Shown: positions 8,969-17,517 of the stretch, piece by piece
Numbering within the stretch: position 1 is the stretch's first letter
How the letters are laid out: each line of letters opens with the position of its first letter
Origin: Alloyangia pacifica
Lineage (GTDB): Bacteria; Pseudomonadota; Alphaproteobacteria; Rhodobacterales; Rhodobacteraceae
DNA length: 64,000 nt
Assembly: GCF_900116195.1 (NCBI RefSeq)
Contig: NZ_FOZW01000001.1
Span: 558,001-622,000, forward strand
Reading direction: 5' to 3'
Notes under the pieces: model-generated
Seen by the model: only the letters and a program-made list of their open reading frames with translations
Told to the model about the DNA's origin: nothing
The model's database searches: none
Translations under genes and position numbers: made by a program

Positions 8969-9049
8969 GCTCGCTGTCCACTCCGCCGTGTTTTTTTTAC
9001 GTGAGTAGCGGGTGAAGCTCTTCTTGTCAAAAGACGAAACTGCGACGGG

Positions 9050-9175
9050 TCAAAGTGTTCCCAGGAAGGCGCCAAAATACAACGCGGCAAAAATCACTGC
9101 TCCGAAGAACAGCCGGTCCCAGTTGATCGCCAGCAGCAGCCCAAGGCCGCGATAGCCGTCATGAAAGGTCTGCAT
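9050..9175 (-). CDS. 41-residue single-span membrane microprotein
   Basis: The ATG at 9175 is preceded by a strong GGGGGAT ribosome site with about 5 nt spacing, and the frame closes with TGA at 9052-9050. The protein begins MQTFHDGYRGLGLLLAINWD and ends with a hydrophobic stretch (LFFGAVIFAALYFGAFLG), giving one transmembrane helix with a short amphipathic N-terminus. It sits in the same direction between rseP and bamA. No known family is recognised; the codon choice, ribosome site and location argue that it is a real gene, perhaps linked to envelope assembly. Confidence 0.65.
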   Translation of the reverse strand: MQTFHDGYRGLGLLLAINWDRLFFGAVIFAALYFGAFLGTL

Positions 9176-9243
9176 CGTATCCCCCGATAGAGACGTAACC
9201 AACTGCCGGGCTATTGCTTCATCATGGCGGATTTACGGCGAAA

Positions 9244-9273
9244 GGCCGGGGAAAATACGATTTCCACCCGGCC
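9244..9273 (-). terminator. hairpin downstream of rseP
   Basis: GGCCGGG (9244-9250) pairs with CCCGGCC (9267-9273), and GGAAA/TTTCC extends the stem inside. On the minus strand it is followed by TTTCG, so it could be a partial terminator or an RNA-processing hairpin between rseP and the microprotein/bamA segment. Confidence 0.4.
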
Positions 9274-9322
9274 CTTGCATGGTTTGTCCCTGCCTTGCCC
9301 CGATCTCGGGGCGCGCTGTCGA

Positions 9323-10669
9323 TCAGGGACAGAAGATGTCGTTGGTCAGCGCAAAGACCATCATCCCGAGGATCAGCACCAGCCCTGCCGACATCAGCGC
9401 ACGCAGTGCCCGCTCCGACGGCGGCTTGCCGGCGACCGCCTCGTAGGCAAAGAACACCAGGTGCCCGCCGTCCAGTACCGGCACCGGGAAGAGGTTCAGA
9501 AGCCCCACCGCCGTCGACAGCACCGCGATGAAGGTCAGGAAGCTCTGCCCGCCCTGCGACGCCATGGCCCCCGAGGTCTCGGCGATGCCGATCGGCCCGG
9601 ACAGGTTGCATGACGAGATATTGCCGGCGATCATGTGCCACAGGCCCGAAAGCGACCCGGCGGCGATGCTGTAGGTGCGGCTGACCGCGCCCTGCACCGC
9701 GTCCAGCGGGCCAACGGTGGATGTGGCCGGCTCGAAGAAGATGCCGCCGACAATGCCGATCCGGTAGACCGTCTGGTAACCACCGTCGGGCATCGGCTCG
9801 TCGGTGCGTTTCGGGGTCAGCGCAAGATCGAGGATCTCGCCGTCGCGCCAGACTTCCAGCCCAAGCGTCGCGCCGTCCGAGCTCTCGACCCGCTGCTTGA
9901 GCTGGTCGAAGGCGAAGATCGGCACACCGTCGATGGAGATGATCACGTCGTCCGGCTCCATCCCCGCCTCGTTGGCGGCAGAGCGCGGTACGACCTGCGA
10001 GACCAGCGGCGGATAGACGTAAGGCCCGGTCACGTCCTGACGGGTGCCGTCGCGCTCGACCGTGTAGGTCAGCGCGTTCTGCATCGGCAGGTTCTTGAGG
10101 AAGGTGTCGAAGCCCTCGGAATCATCGAAAGAGGGCGTCGGGGTGCCCTCGATCTCGAGCAGCACGTCGCCTTCCTGCAGCTCCTGCACGCTGGGTATCG
10201 GGCGCAGCTCACCGACGGTGAGCGGCTCGGAGACCTGTCCCTGTGCCATGAAGATGCCGGTGAAAAGCACGATGGTCAGCACGAAATTGAACACCGGTCC
10301 GGCGGCGACCGTAGCGGCGCGCGCCCAGAGCGGTGCGCCGGTCATGGTCTGGCGGCGCTCCTCTTCGCTCATCGCGTCGAGCGTGGCGGCATCGGAGGTG
10401 CCGCTGGCGGCGTTCTCGTCCCCCTTGAACTTCACGTATCCACCGAAGGGCAGCGCCGCGACCTGCCAGCGCGTGCCGCGCTTGTCGACCCGGCTGAACA
10501 GCACCGGCCCGAAGCCGAGCGAGAAGACGTCGGCATGGATGCCGGACCAGCGGCCGACGATGTAGTGTCCGTATTCGTGGATCGCGACGATCACCGACAG
10601 CGCGATGACAAATGCCAGCAACGTCCAGACAACGCTGCCGAATTGCGGAATCAGCTGGGTGATTTCCAA
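9323..10669 (-). CDS. rseP: RIP metalloprotease RseP (site-2 protease)
   Basis: 448 residues. The zinc motif HEYGH lies at about residues 31-35 in the first membrane segment, the second metal ligand is in PVPVLDGGHLVFF near residue 385, and one or two PDZ-like domains lie between them (about 130-290). Site-2 proteases cut membrane-bound anti-sigma factors and leftover signal peptides in the inner membrane. It is followed by the 41-residue protein and bamA and preceded by dxr, the standard proteobacterial order. Confidence 0.95.
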   Translation of the reverse strand: MEITQLIPQFGSVVWTLLAFVIALSVIVAIHEYGHYIVGRWSGIHADVFSLGFGPVLFSRVDKRGTRWQVAALPFGGYVKFKGDENAASGTSDAATLDAMSEEERRQTMTGAPLWARAATVAAGPVFNFVLTIVLFTGIFMAQGQVSEPLTVGELRPIPSVQELQEGDVLLEIEGTPTPSFDDSEGFDTFLKNLPMQNALTYTVERDGTRQDVTGPYVYPPLVSQVVPRSAANEAGMEPDDVIISIDGVPIFAFDQLKQRVESSDGATLGLEVWRDGEILDLALTPKRTDEPMPDGGYQTVYRIGIVGGIFFEPATSTVGPLDAVQGAVSRTYSIAAGSLSGLWHMIAGNISSCNLSGPIGIAETSGAMASQGGQSFLTFIAVLSTAVGLLNLFPVPVLDGGHLVFFAYEAVAGKPPSERALRALMSAGLVLILGMMVFALTNDIFCP

Positions 10670-10738
10670 AGGCCCTGCCCTTTCAACTCGTTTCTTCTTG
10701 TCCCATGGCGGGCCGTTTGACCGGCGCGCGGGGCAGCC

Positions 10739-11908
10739 TCAGTGATGCTGCAGCCTAAGATCGCGCGCGGTCTCCCGTGCGAGATGGTCAGCCGCGAGCA
10801 CGTTATCAAGGGTGATCTCCGCGCTTGTGACCGCGCTCTCGGCCGCGAGGCGCTCCAGCACCCGCTCGACGATCACCGCCATGTCCTGGAAACCGATGCG
10901 CTTGGCGATGAAATCGTCGAGCGCCTGCTCCTTGGCGGCGTTGAACACCGCGCCCGAAAGCCCGCCTGCCGCCATCACCTCGCGCGCCAGCCGCAGCGCC
11001 GGCCAACGGGTCTCGCAGGCCGGGCGGAAGGTCAGCTGCGACAGCTTCACCAGGTCGAGCCGTTCGACCGGCAGCGCGCCGCGTTGCGGATGGTGCAGCG
11101 CAAAGCCGATGGCGTGGCGCATGTCCGGCGGGCCGAGGTGCGCCATCAGCGCGCCGTCGCAGAAACCGACCAGCGCGTGCATCATGCTCTCGGGGTGGAC
11201 AACCACTTCGATCTTCTCGGGGTCTAGGCCGAAAAATTCTTTTGTCTCGATGACTTCCAGTGCCTTGTTGAACATGGACGCGGAGTCGATGGTGATGCGC
11301 TGGCCCATGTCCCAATTGGGATGGGTGGCGGCCTGTTCCGGGGTCGCCCCGGCAAGCTTCTCGATCGGCCAGTCGCGGAAAGCCCCGCCCGAGGCGGTGA
11401 TGATCACCCGCTCGACGCGGCTCATTTCCTCGCCGATGAGCGCCTGGAATACCGCGGAATGCTCGCTGTCCACCGGCAGCACGCGCCCGCCATGGGCCTG
11501 CGCCGTGTGCAGCACGAGCGGCCCCGCGCAGACCATGCTTTCCTTGTTCGCCAGCGCGAGCGTCGCACCCTTTTCCAGCGCGCGCAGGCCCGGGGCGAGC
11601 CCGGCGGAACCGACGATGGCCGACATGACCCAATCGGCCTGATGGCTTGCTGCCTCGATGATGGCCTCCGGCCCTGCAGCGGCCTCGACCGAGGAGCCGG
11701 CCAGTCGCGCGCGCAGTTCGGGCAGCAGCGCCGGATCGGCAGTCACGGCATACTCGGCGCCGAATTTCCGTGCGTCTTTGGCGAGTTGCGCGACGTTCTT
11801 GCCGCCGGTCAGGGCGACCACATGGTAGCTTTCCCGGTCACGGGAAATCAGGTCGAGCGTGCTCTGACCGATGGAGCCGGTCGCGCCGAAAATCGAAATG
11901 CGTCTCAT
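10739..11908 (-). CDS. dxr: 1-deoxy-D-xylulose 5-phosphate reductoisomerase Dxr
   Basis: 389 residues. The N-terminal NADPH-binding motif GATGSIGQSTLDL, the NKESMVCAG loop and VDSEHSAVFQAL (metal/substrate site) are all present. Dxr makes 2-C-methylerythritol 4-phosphate, the committed step of the MEP isoprenoid pathway, which feeds the polyprenyl carrier made by UppS next door. It starts 9 nt after the cdsA stop and is the fourth gene of the frr-uppS-cdsA-dxr-rseP run. Confidence 0.97.
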   Translation of the reverse strand: MRRISIFGATGSIGQSTLDLISRDRESYHVVALTGGKNVAQLAKDARKFGAEYAVTADPALLPELRARLAGSSVEAAAGPEAIIEAASHQADWVMSAIVGSAGLAPGLRALEKGATLALANKESMVCAGPLVLHTAQAHGGRVLPVDSEHSAVFQALIGEEMSRVERVIITASGGAFRDWPIEKLAGATPEQAATHPNWDMGQRITIDSASMFNKALEVIETKEFFGLDPEKIEVVVHPESMMHALVGFCDGALMAHLGPPDMRHAIGFALHHPQRGALPVERLDLVKLSQLTFRPACETRWPALRLAREVMAAGGLSGAVFNAAKEQALDDFIAKRIGFQDMAVIVERVLERLAAESAVTSAEITLDNVLAADHLARETARDLRLQHH

Positions 11909-11917
11909 CGGCCCCGT

Positions 11918-12709
11918 TCACTCCACGCCCGGCGGGAAGTCGACGATCTGCCCGGCGATGAGCAGGAAGAGCGCCGCGCCCAGCATACCGTCGAAGCGGT
12001 CGAGCAGCCCGCCGTGGCCCGGCAGCAGGTTCGAGCTGTCCTTGACGCCAGCCCGGCGCTTGATCGAGCTTTCGGCGATGTCGCCGATCTGGCTGGCCAT
12101 GGAGATGGCGACCGATACGCCGATCAGTCCGAAGCCTGCCTCTCGCGACAGGATCGCAAAGAGCGCGCCGACGATGCCCGCCCCGATCCAGCCCGCCGAG
12201 GCACCGGACCATGTCTTTTTCGGGCTGACGCGTGGCCAGAGCTTGGGCCCGCCGATGGCGCGCCCGGCGAAGTAGCCGGCGACATCGGTCACCACGACCA
12301 CGGTCACCATCCACAGCATCCATGTCAGCCCGAAATCCGAGCGCAGCGACATGATGCCGTAGCCGGCGAGCATGATCATCGCGGTGAAGACCGAGTAGGT
12401 CACCCCGCCCCGCTCCATCTGGCCAAAGCCCGCCATGGACGGCAGCAGCAGCAGGGGCAGCGCGAAGGCCGGTGGCAGGTAGACCGAGGCCAGCGCGCAG
12501 ACCCCGGCGACGAGCGCGAGGATCTTCGCGGACTTGCCGCGGTTGGTGTCCACCATGTTGACCAGTTCCCAGACCATGCCGCCGCAGGCCAGCGAGATGG
12601 CGAACCGCCACCAGATGCCGCCCAGCCAGACGCAGACCAGCGCCACGACGATCAGTACCGCAGCCGACGCCATGCGCGGCCCGAGGTCGCTCCAACGTGC
12701 AGAGGTCAT
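11918..12709 (-). CDS. cdsA: phosphatidate cytidylyltransferase CdsA
   Basis: 263 residues from the ATG at 12709, chosen because it overlaps the uppS stop in ATGA; longer in-frame starts would run deep into uppS. It is an integral membrane protein with about seven or eight helices, containing VSPKKTWSG and the family signature SSIKRRAGVKDSSNLLPGHG with a following DRFD. It makes CDP-diacylglycerol for all phospholipids in the inner membrane. Confidence 0.95.
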   Translation of the reverse strand: MTSARWSDLGPRMASAAVLIVVALVCVWLGGIWWRFAISLACGGMVWELVNMVDTNRGKSAKILALVAGVCALASVYLPPAFALPLLLLPSMAGFGQMERGGVTYSVFTAMIMLAGYGIMSLRSDFGLTWMLWMVTVVVVTDVAGYFAGRAIGGPKLWPRVSPKKTWSGASAGWIGAGIVGALFAILSREAGFGLIGVSVAISMASQIGDIAESSIKRRAGVKDSSNLLPGHGGLLDRFDGMLGAALFLLIAGQIVDFPPGVE

Positions 12710-13431
12710 GCCTTCACACCGCCGTAGCGCCGCTCGCGCTGCCCGTAGCTGCCGACCAGGGAACAGAATTCTTCGGCCGAGAAATCCGGCCAAAGGGTAT
12801 CGACGAACTCATATTCCGCATAGGCCGACTGCCACAGCAGGAAATTCGAGATGCGCGCCTCGCCCGAGGTGCGGATCACCAGATCCGGGTCGGGCAGCAC
12901 GCAGGTATCAAGGTACTTGGGCAATGTCTCTTCGTTGACGTCGTCGGGGCTGAGCTTTCCGGCGGCGACATCCTGCGCCAGCCGCTGCGTCGCCCGGGCC
13001 ACCTCGTCGCGGCCGCCGTAATTGATGGCGATGGTCAGGTTCACCCCGGTACAGCCCGAGGTCAGTGCCTCAAGCTCGTCCATCAGGATGATCAGCTTCT
13101 TGTCCAGCTTGACCCGGTCGCCGATGAAGCGCACCTGCACGTTCTCGGCATGCAGGGCGCGCGCCTCTTTCTGGATGTAGCGGCGGAACAGGCTCATCAG
13201 CCCCGCCACCTCGGTCTGGGTGCGCTTCCAGTTCTCCGTCGAGAAGGCAAAGATCGTGAGGTATTTGACCCCGGCATCGGGGCAGGCCTCGACGATCTCT
13301 CGAACCCGCTTGGCGCCTGCGTGGTGACCAAAAAGCCGCGGGCGCCCCCTCTGGGTCGCCCAACGGCCATTGCCGTCCATGATGATGGCCACGTGGCGCG
13401 GGCCTTTGCCGTCTCGGATCGGTTTGGGCAT
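12706..13431 (-). CDS. uppS: undecaprenyl (di-trans,poly-cis) diphosphate synthase
   Basis: 241 residues with the cis-prenyltransferase motif AIIMDGNGRWA at residues 15-25 and the conserved FAFSTENWKR and PDLVIRTSGEARISNF blocks. It elongates farnesyl diphosphate to undecaprenyl diphosphate, the carrier lipid for peptidoglycan and O-antigen. It overlaps cdsA by 4 bp and follows frr by 28 nt. Confidence 0.97.
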   Translation of the reverse strand: MPKPIRDGKGPRHVAIIMDGNGRWATQRGRPRLFGHHAGAKRVREIVEACPDAGVKYLTIFAFSTENWKRTQTEVAGLMSLFRRYIQKEARALHAENVQVRFIGDRVKLDKKLIILMDELEALTSGCTGVNLTIAINYGGRDEVARATQRLAQDVAAGKLSPDDVNEETLPKYLDTCVLPDPDLVIRTSGEARISNFLLWQSAYAEYEFVDTLWPDFSAEEFCSLVGSYGQRERRYGGVKA

Positions 13432-13459
13432 CGGCCCTCCTCGCTTGGGCGTCGTCGCC

Positions 13460-14023
13460 TCAGACCTGCATGATCTCTTCCTGCTTGGTCTCCAGCGCGG
13501 AGTCGACCTTCTTGATGTAGCCGTCGGTCATTTCCTGCACTTCGGATTCCCAGAGCTTCTGGTCGTCCTCGGACATGCCGTCGGCCTTGGCCTTCTTGAT
13601 CTGGTCCATGCCGTCGCGGCGCACGTTGCGGATCGCGACGCGCGCGTGCTCCGCGTATTGGCCTGCGACCTTGGTCAGGTCGCGGCGGCGCTCCTCGTTC
13701 AGCTCGGGGATCGGCAGCATGATGATCGTGCCGTTGAGCTGCGGGTTGATGCCGAGGCCGGACTCGCGGATGGCCTTCTCGACCTTGCCGACGAGGCCCT
13801 TGTCCCAGACGTTGATGGTGACCATCCGCGGCTCGGGGACGTTGACCGTGCCGACCTGGTTGATCGGGGTCATCGAGCCGTAGGCATCGACCTGCACCGG
13901 CTCGAGCATCGAGGCGGAGGCGCGCCCGGTCCGCAGCGAGGCGAATTCGGTGCGCAGGTTGGCCATGGCACCATCCATGCGACGCTGCAGGTCGGCGGTG
14001 TCGAGTTCGAATTCTTCAGACAT
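13460..14023 (-). CDS. frr: ribosome recycling factor
   Basis: 187 residues, the normal family length, with the typical start [20 protein letters not shown] and the [20 protein letters not shown] block. It splits post-termination ribosomes together with EF-G. It heads the uppS-cdsA-dxr-rseP operon. The usual upstream partner pyrH is absent; sufE lies 101 nt upstream in the same direction. Confidence 0.97.
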   Translation of the reverse strand: MSEEFELDTADLQRRMDGAMANLRTEFASLRTGRASASMLEPVQVDAYGSMTPINQVGTVNVPEPRMVTINVWDKGLVGKVEKAIRESGLGINPQLNGTIIMLPIPELNEERRRDLTKVAGQYAEHARVAIRNVRRDGMDQIKKAKADGMSEDDQKLWESEVQEMTDGYIKKVDSALETKQEEIMQV

Positions 14024-14124
14024 GTTGGTTCTGCCCGTTCAAGTCATTCCGGTTAAAAGGCGTTCTAAGCCAGAGGCGGGCGGATGTATAGCGCTTTGCA
14101 TCCCGCGCGCAGCCGCCCGAAGGC

Positions 14125-14535
14125 TCACGCCGCAGCGGCAGCCTGTTCCTGGATCCGCTCTACCATGGCACGCAAGCCATTGGAACGCTGCGCGGAAAGA
14201 TGCTCGTTCAGCCCCAGCCGGCCAAGCTCGGCGCGGGCGTCGATCGCGGCAACCTCGGCCGGGGCCAACCCGTCGTAAAGCCGGTGCAGCACGGCGATGA
14301 GGCCGCGCACGATCATCGCGTCGCTCTCGCCCTCGAAGTGCAGCTTGCCGCCCTCCCAAGTGAGGTGCAGCCAGACCTGGCTGGCGCAGCCCTCGACCTT
14401 GGTGGCGGGCACTTTCAGCGCCTCGGGCAGCGGCTCCATCGCCTTGCCCAGTTCGATCACCGTCCGGTAGCGGTCTTCCCAATCGTCGAGAAACTCGAAA
14501 TCCTCGACCAGCTCTTCGAAACCTGCCTGTGCCAT
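14125..14535 (-). CDS. SufE-family cysteine desulfurase activator
   Basis: 136 residues from the ATG at 14535 (MAQAGFEELVEDFEFLDDWE); longer versions of the frame have no ribosome site. The sulfur-accepting Cys lies in TKVEGCASQVWL near residue 48, as in SufE/CsdE. It takes persulfide sulfur from a SufS-type desulfurase for Fe-S cluster assembly. No other suf gene is in the window, so this may be an unlinked SufE paralogue. It is transcribed divergently from the lipoprotein gene at 14709. Confidence 0.92.
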   Translation of the reverse strand: MAQAGFEELVEDFEFLDDWEDRYRTVIELGKAMEPLPEALKVPATKVEGCASQVWLHLTWEGGKLHFEGESDAMIVRGLIAVLHRLYDGLAPAEVAAIDARAELGRLGLNEHLSAQRSNGLRAMVERIQEQAAAAA

Positions 14536-14708
14536 CTGCGCTCCTGCTTGCCGCTCCGCGCCGCATGGCTTCGGGCCGGGCGCGGGTCCTGTCGGCCTCG
14601 ACTCGTAGGGGTGCCGCCGCCAAAGGTCCAGACCCGGCAATGCATGCTTTTCAAGGCGGGCCCGATACGCTAACCCGATGAGCAACACAGGCAGAGGCAC
14701 GTCGTACA

Positions 14709-15179
14709 ATGTTCAAACCCGCATCGGTCCTAATGATCTCGGCTCTCGTACTCGGCGGCTGCGTCGGCCAGGATGAAGGTGCGTCCGTGGGCACCGAAAC
14801 CGGCGCGAACAACCCGCTGATCCCGCAACGCTCGGCGGTGAGCTTCTTTGCCAAGAAGGACGAGGTCTATCTCGGCCAGCCCGTCGGCATGATCACCGAA
14901 TTGCTGCTCGAACGGCGTCCGGGTGGGTTCATCGTTCGCGTCAGCGGTGTCGCGGACTACCCTAGTCCCTTCGACGTGCGGCTGGTGCCGATTGCCGGCT
15001 CCGAGGACACCGGCACCCTGGCGTTCCGCCTGATGGCCCTGCAACTGGCCGGCCCGCGCCCCGAGGGCGATGCGGCGCGGACGGTCACCGCGGCGAAATG
15101 GATGACCGACAAGGAACTCGCCCCCTATCGCGCGCTGCGCGTCGAGGGACTGCGCAATTCGCAAAGCGTCGGCCGCTGA
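14709..15179 (+). CDS. putative lipoprotein of unknown function
   Basis: 156 residues. A signal peptide with a lipobox (LVLGGC, Cys near residue 18) predicts lipid attachment to an envelope membrane. The mature part (about residues 37-150) is a compact mixed-sequence domain (FFAKKDEVYLGQPVGMITEL, then FIVRVSGVADYPSPFDVRLV); no family is recognised. The GTG-free ATG at 14709 starts right after a weak promoter-like region. The gene ends 1 nt before a paired-palindrome repeat and then a strong terminator. Confidence 0.75.
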   Translation: MFKPASVLMISALVLGGCVGQDEGASVGTETGANNPLIPQRSAVSFFAKKDEVYLGQPVGMITELLLERRPGGFIVRVSGVADYPSPFDVRLVPIAGSEDTGTLAFRLMALQLAGPRPEGDAARTVTAAKWMTDKELAPYRALRVEGLRNSQSVGR

Positions 15180-15180
15180 G

Positions 15181-15224
15181 GCAAAAGCCTTCGAAGGCTT
15201 TTGCAACTCTCTCCGAAGAGAGTT
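15181..15224. repeat. paired-palindrome repeat, copy 1
   Basis: Two adjacent palindromes share a central GC: the first spans 15181-15204 (arms GCAAAAGCC/GGCTTTTGC around TTCGAA), the second 15203-15224 (ACTCTCT/AGAGAGT). The same architecture occurs at 46019 and 51043 with different arm sequences. It begins 1 nt after the stop of the lipoprotein gene. Confidence 0.85.
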
Positions 15225-15256
15225 TCTCACATCCAGAAGCTCGGATCCAAAGCAAA

Positions 15257-15286
15257 GGGCGCCACGTTTCCGTGGCGCCCTTTTTT
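15257..15286. terminator. bidirectional terminator between lipoprotein gene and rnd
   Basis: GGGCGCCACG (15257-15266) pairs perfectly with CGTGGCGCCC (15271-15280) around TTTC, followed by TTTTTT. The minus-strand side has only AAA before it (TTT in the rnd transcript), so it is strongest for the plus strand but can serve both convergent genes. Confidence 0.9.
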
Positions 15287-15305
15287 GCCAGCCCGATCAG
15301 GGGCG

Positions 15306-16463
15306 TCAGATCTCGATGACCGCGACCGCCTTGCCCTTGGCCGCCAGTGCGATCTTGCCGTCGCAGAGACGCAGCGCGTCGTCGCCGAAGACCTCGCGGC
15401 GCCAGCCGGTCAGAGCCTTCACGTCCCGCTGGCCGGCGGCGATGGCGTCGAGCTCGGCGGCCGGGGCGATCAGCTTCGAGGCGACGCCCGAGCTTTCGGT
15501 CTTGGCCTTGAGCAGCACGCGCAGCAGATCGGCGAGCGCCGGGTTCACCTGCAGCTGGTCGCGGCTGTCATCGACCTTCGGCAGGTTTTCCTTGGGGGTG
15601 TCCTGCCCTTCCTTCACCGCCGCGAGGATGCCATCGGCGATCGGACCCTTACGAGCCTCGCGCAGCAGCAGGCGCGAACGGCCGAGGTCTTCCATGGTCA
15701 CCGGCTTGGTCGAGGCGAGCTCGGCCAGCGCGTCATCCTTGAACACCCGGTTGCGGGGGATGTTGCGCGACTGAGCGTAATCCTCGCGGAAGGCGGCCAG
15801 CGCCCGCACAATGGCCAGGAAGCGCGGGCTCGACGAACGGGTGCGCACGCGCAGCCAGGCCTCGTCGGGACGGGTGATGTAGGTCTCGGGATCGGTGAGC
15901 GTTGCCAGTTCTTCGCCCACCCAATGCGCGCGGCCGGATTCCTCGAGCTTGCCGGCAAGGAATTCGTAGATCACCCGCAGGTGCGTCACGTCGGCAAGCG
16001 CGTATTTCTTCTGCGCCTCGGTCAGCGGACGGCGCGACCAGTCGGTGAAGCGCGAGCTCTTGTCGAGCTGTTGCTTGGCGATGCGCTTGACCAGCGTCTC
16101 GTAGCCCACCTGCTCGCCGAAGCCGCAGACCATGGCGGCGACCTGGGTGTCGAAGAGCGGCTCGGGGATAACGCCGTGATCGACGAAGAAGATCTCGAGA
16201 TCCTGACGCGCGGCGTGGAAGACCTTGACCACCGCGGTGTTGCGAAAGAGTTCCATCAGCGGCTCGAGCGACAGCCCGTCGACCAGCGGATCGACCAGTA
16301 CGGCATTTTCTTCGCCGGTGCCCGGGATCGCCAGCTGGATCAGGCAGAGCTTGGAGTAATAAGTCCGCTCGCGCAGGAACTCGGTGTCAACGGTCACATA
16401 GGGCGCGGTCGCCGCCTGCGCACAGAACTCCGCAAGCTCTTCGGTCTTGGTCAATGTCTTCAT
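15306..16463 (-). CDS. rnd: ribonuclease D
   Basis: 385 residues from the ATG at 16463 (MKTLTKTEELAEFCAQ). DEDDy exonuclease residues are visible: DTEFLRERTYYSKLCLIQ at about 23-40, FHAARQDLEIFF near 80, and KYALADVTHLRVIYEFL near 165-180; an HRDC domain follows. It trims tRNA 3' ends and other structured RNAs in the cytoplasm. It converges with the lipoprotein gene. Confidence 0.95.
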   Translation of the reverse strand: MKTLTKTEELAEFCAQAATAPYVTVDTEFLRERTYYSKLCLIQLAIPGTGEENAVLVDPLVDGLSLEPLMELFRNTAVVKVFHAARQDLEIFFVDHGVIPEPLFDTQVAAMVCGFGEQVGYETLVKRIAKQQLDKSSRFTDWSRRPLTEAQKKYALADVTHLRVIYEFLAGKLEESGRAHWVGEELATLTDPETYITRPDEAWLRVRTRSSSPRFLAIVRALAAFREDYAQSRNIPRNRVFKDDALAELASTKPVTMEDLGRSRLLLREARKGPIADGILAAVKEGQDTPKENLPKVDDSRDQLQVNPALADLLRVLLKAKTESSGVASKLIAPAAELDAIAAGQRDVKALTGWRREVFGDDALRLCDGKIALAAKGKAVAVIEI

Positions 16464-16631
16464 GCGTGCACGGGCCCGTTCATGGATCTCTTGTTTCTCT
16501 TGGTTATCGCGCCTCCTACACCTTCGGCGCGTGAAGTTCAAAGCAGCAGAAGGCAAAAGCTGGCGCGCGCGGCATTTTCGCAGCCCTGCGCTTGCAAGGG
16601 TGTCACCTCGCAGAGCGCTGGACGGTCATTC

Positions 16632-16648
16632 CATCACGTCTCGTGATG
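16632..16648. promoter_or_regulatory. perfect inverted repeat upstream of the 61-residue membrane protein gene
   Basis: CATCACG (16632-16638) and CGTGATG (16642-16648) are separated by TCT. It lies about 100 nt upstream of the ATG at 16745 and 170 nt upstream of rnd (divergent), a sensible place for a transcription-factor operator. No T tract follows, so it is not a terminator. Confidence 0.4.
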
Positions 16649-16744
16649 ATGGGGGTGACAATCATTCGTTTTTGCGAAGCGTCTAGCGCGGCTATGTTGG
16701 GGGCACTCCCAAGTCCCTCAGCAACGCTCCAAGGAGCCTCCCCC

Positions 16745-16930
16745 ATGACCTCGCTCGACCTTGCCTACAGCTACACCCGCCGCCCCGCCGTTTCCGGCGG
16801 CTTCACCTCCATCATCGCTGCGCTGGCGCTCGTTGCGCTGCTCGGCTTGCCCGCGCTCACCGCGCCCGAAACGGACGCGGCGGCGCTCGACTGGCACGGC
16901 AATGCCGCCAGTCATCGCATCACGCGTTAA
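16745..16930 (+). CDS. 61-residue small membrane protein, unknown function
   Basis: The ATG at 16745 is preceded by AAGGAG at good spacing; a longer in-frame start upstream lacks one. The sequence starts MTSLDLAYSYTRRPA, then one hydrophobic helix (SIIAALALVALLGLPAL, about residues 22-38) and a polar tail ending SHRITR. No family is recognised. Its last codons overlap the end of the convergent purN by 4 bp. Ribosome site, hydrophobic helix and independent promoter region support a real gene. Confidence 0.6.
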   Translation: MTSLDLAYSYTRRPAVSGGFTSIIAALALVALLGLPALTAPETDAAALDWHGNAASHRITR

Positions 16931-17517
16931 GGTAGAAGCACCGGCGTCTTGTCGCCCGCTGCAAAGCGGCGCAGCACCGCCGGGTAGAGCTTGTGCTCCA
17001 TCTCCAGCACACGCGCGGCCAGGGTGTCGGGCGTGTCGTTCTCCAGCACCGGCACACGTGCCTGTCCCAGCAGCGGTCCATCATCGAGTTCCGGCGTGAC
17101 TTCGTGCACGGTGCAGCCGTGCTCGGCATCGCCCGCTTCCAGCGCCCGCGCATGGGTATGCAGGCCGCGGTATTTCGGCAGCAGCGAGGGGTGGATGTTC
17201 AGCATCCGCCCCTTCCACGGCTCGACGAAGCCCGCGGTAAGCACGCGCATGAAACCCGCGAGGCAGAGGATGTCGGGCTGTGCCTTGTCCAGCTCGGCCT
17301 GCAGCGCCGCCTCGAAGCCGGGGCGGTCGCCTTTGAACGGGCGGTGATCGACCACGGCGGTGGGGATGCCCATCGCTTCGGCCTTCTTCAGCCCGCCGGC
17401 ATCGGCGTTGTTCGAAAGTACCAGAACCGGACGGGCCGGGTGATCTCCGGTCATGCTCTCGGCCAGCGTCACCATGTTGGAGCCGCCGCCCGAGATGAAG
17501 ATCGCGACGCGTTTCAC
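16927..17517 (-). CDS. purN: phosphoribosylglycinamide formyltransferase PurN
   Basis: 196 residues with [14 protein letters not shown] near the start, [16 protein letters not shown], and the active-site block [20 protein letters not shown] followed by DDGPLLGQ. It transfers a formyl group from 10-formyl-THF to GAR in purine synthesis. It overlaps purM by 4 bp and converges with the 61-residue gene. Confidence 0.97.
   Translation of the reverse strand: MKRVAIFISGGGSNMVTLAESMTGDHPARPVLVLSNNADAGGLKKAEAMGIPTAVVDHRPFKGDRPGFEAALQAELDKAQPDILCLAGFMRVLTAGFVEPWKGRMLNIHPSLLPKYRGLHTHARALEAGDAEHGCTVHEVTPELDDGPLLGQARVPVLENDTPDTLAARVLEMEHKLYPAVLRRFAAGDKTPVLLP

Noticed and set aside
6509-9004. 831-codon plus-strand ORF antisense to bamA
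   Set aside because: It is the mirror of a well-supported BamA frame. Long antisense frames are common in GC-rich DNA, and its translation has no recognisable domain.
16464-16744. Possible tRNA or other structured RNA gene between rnd and the 61-residue gene
   Set aside because: No cloverleaf, T-loop signature or terminator was seen; only an inverted repeat is supported.
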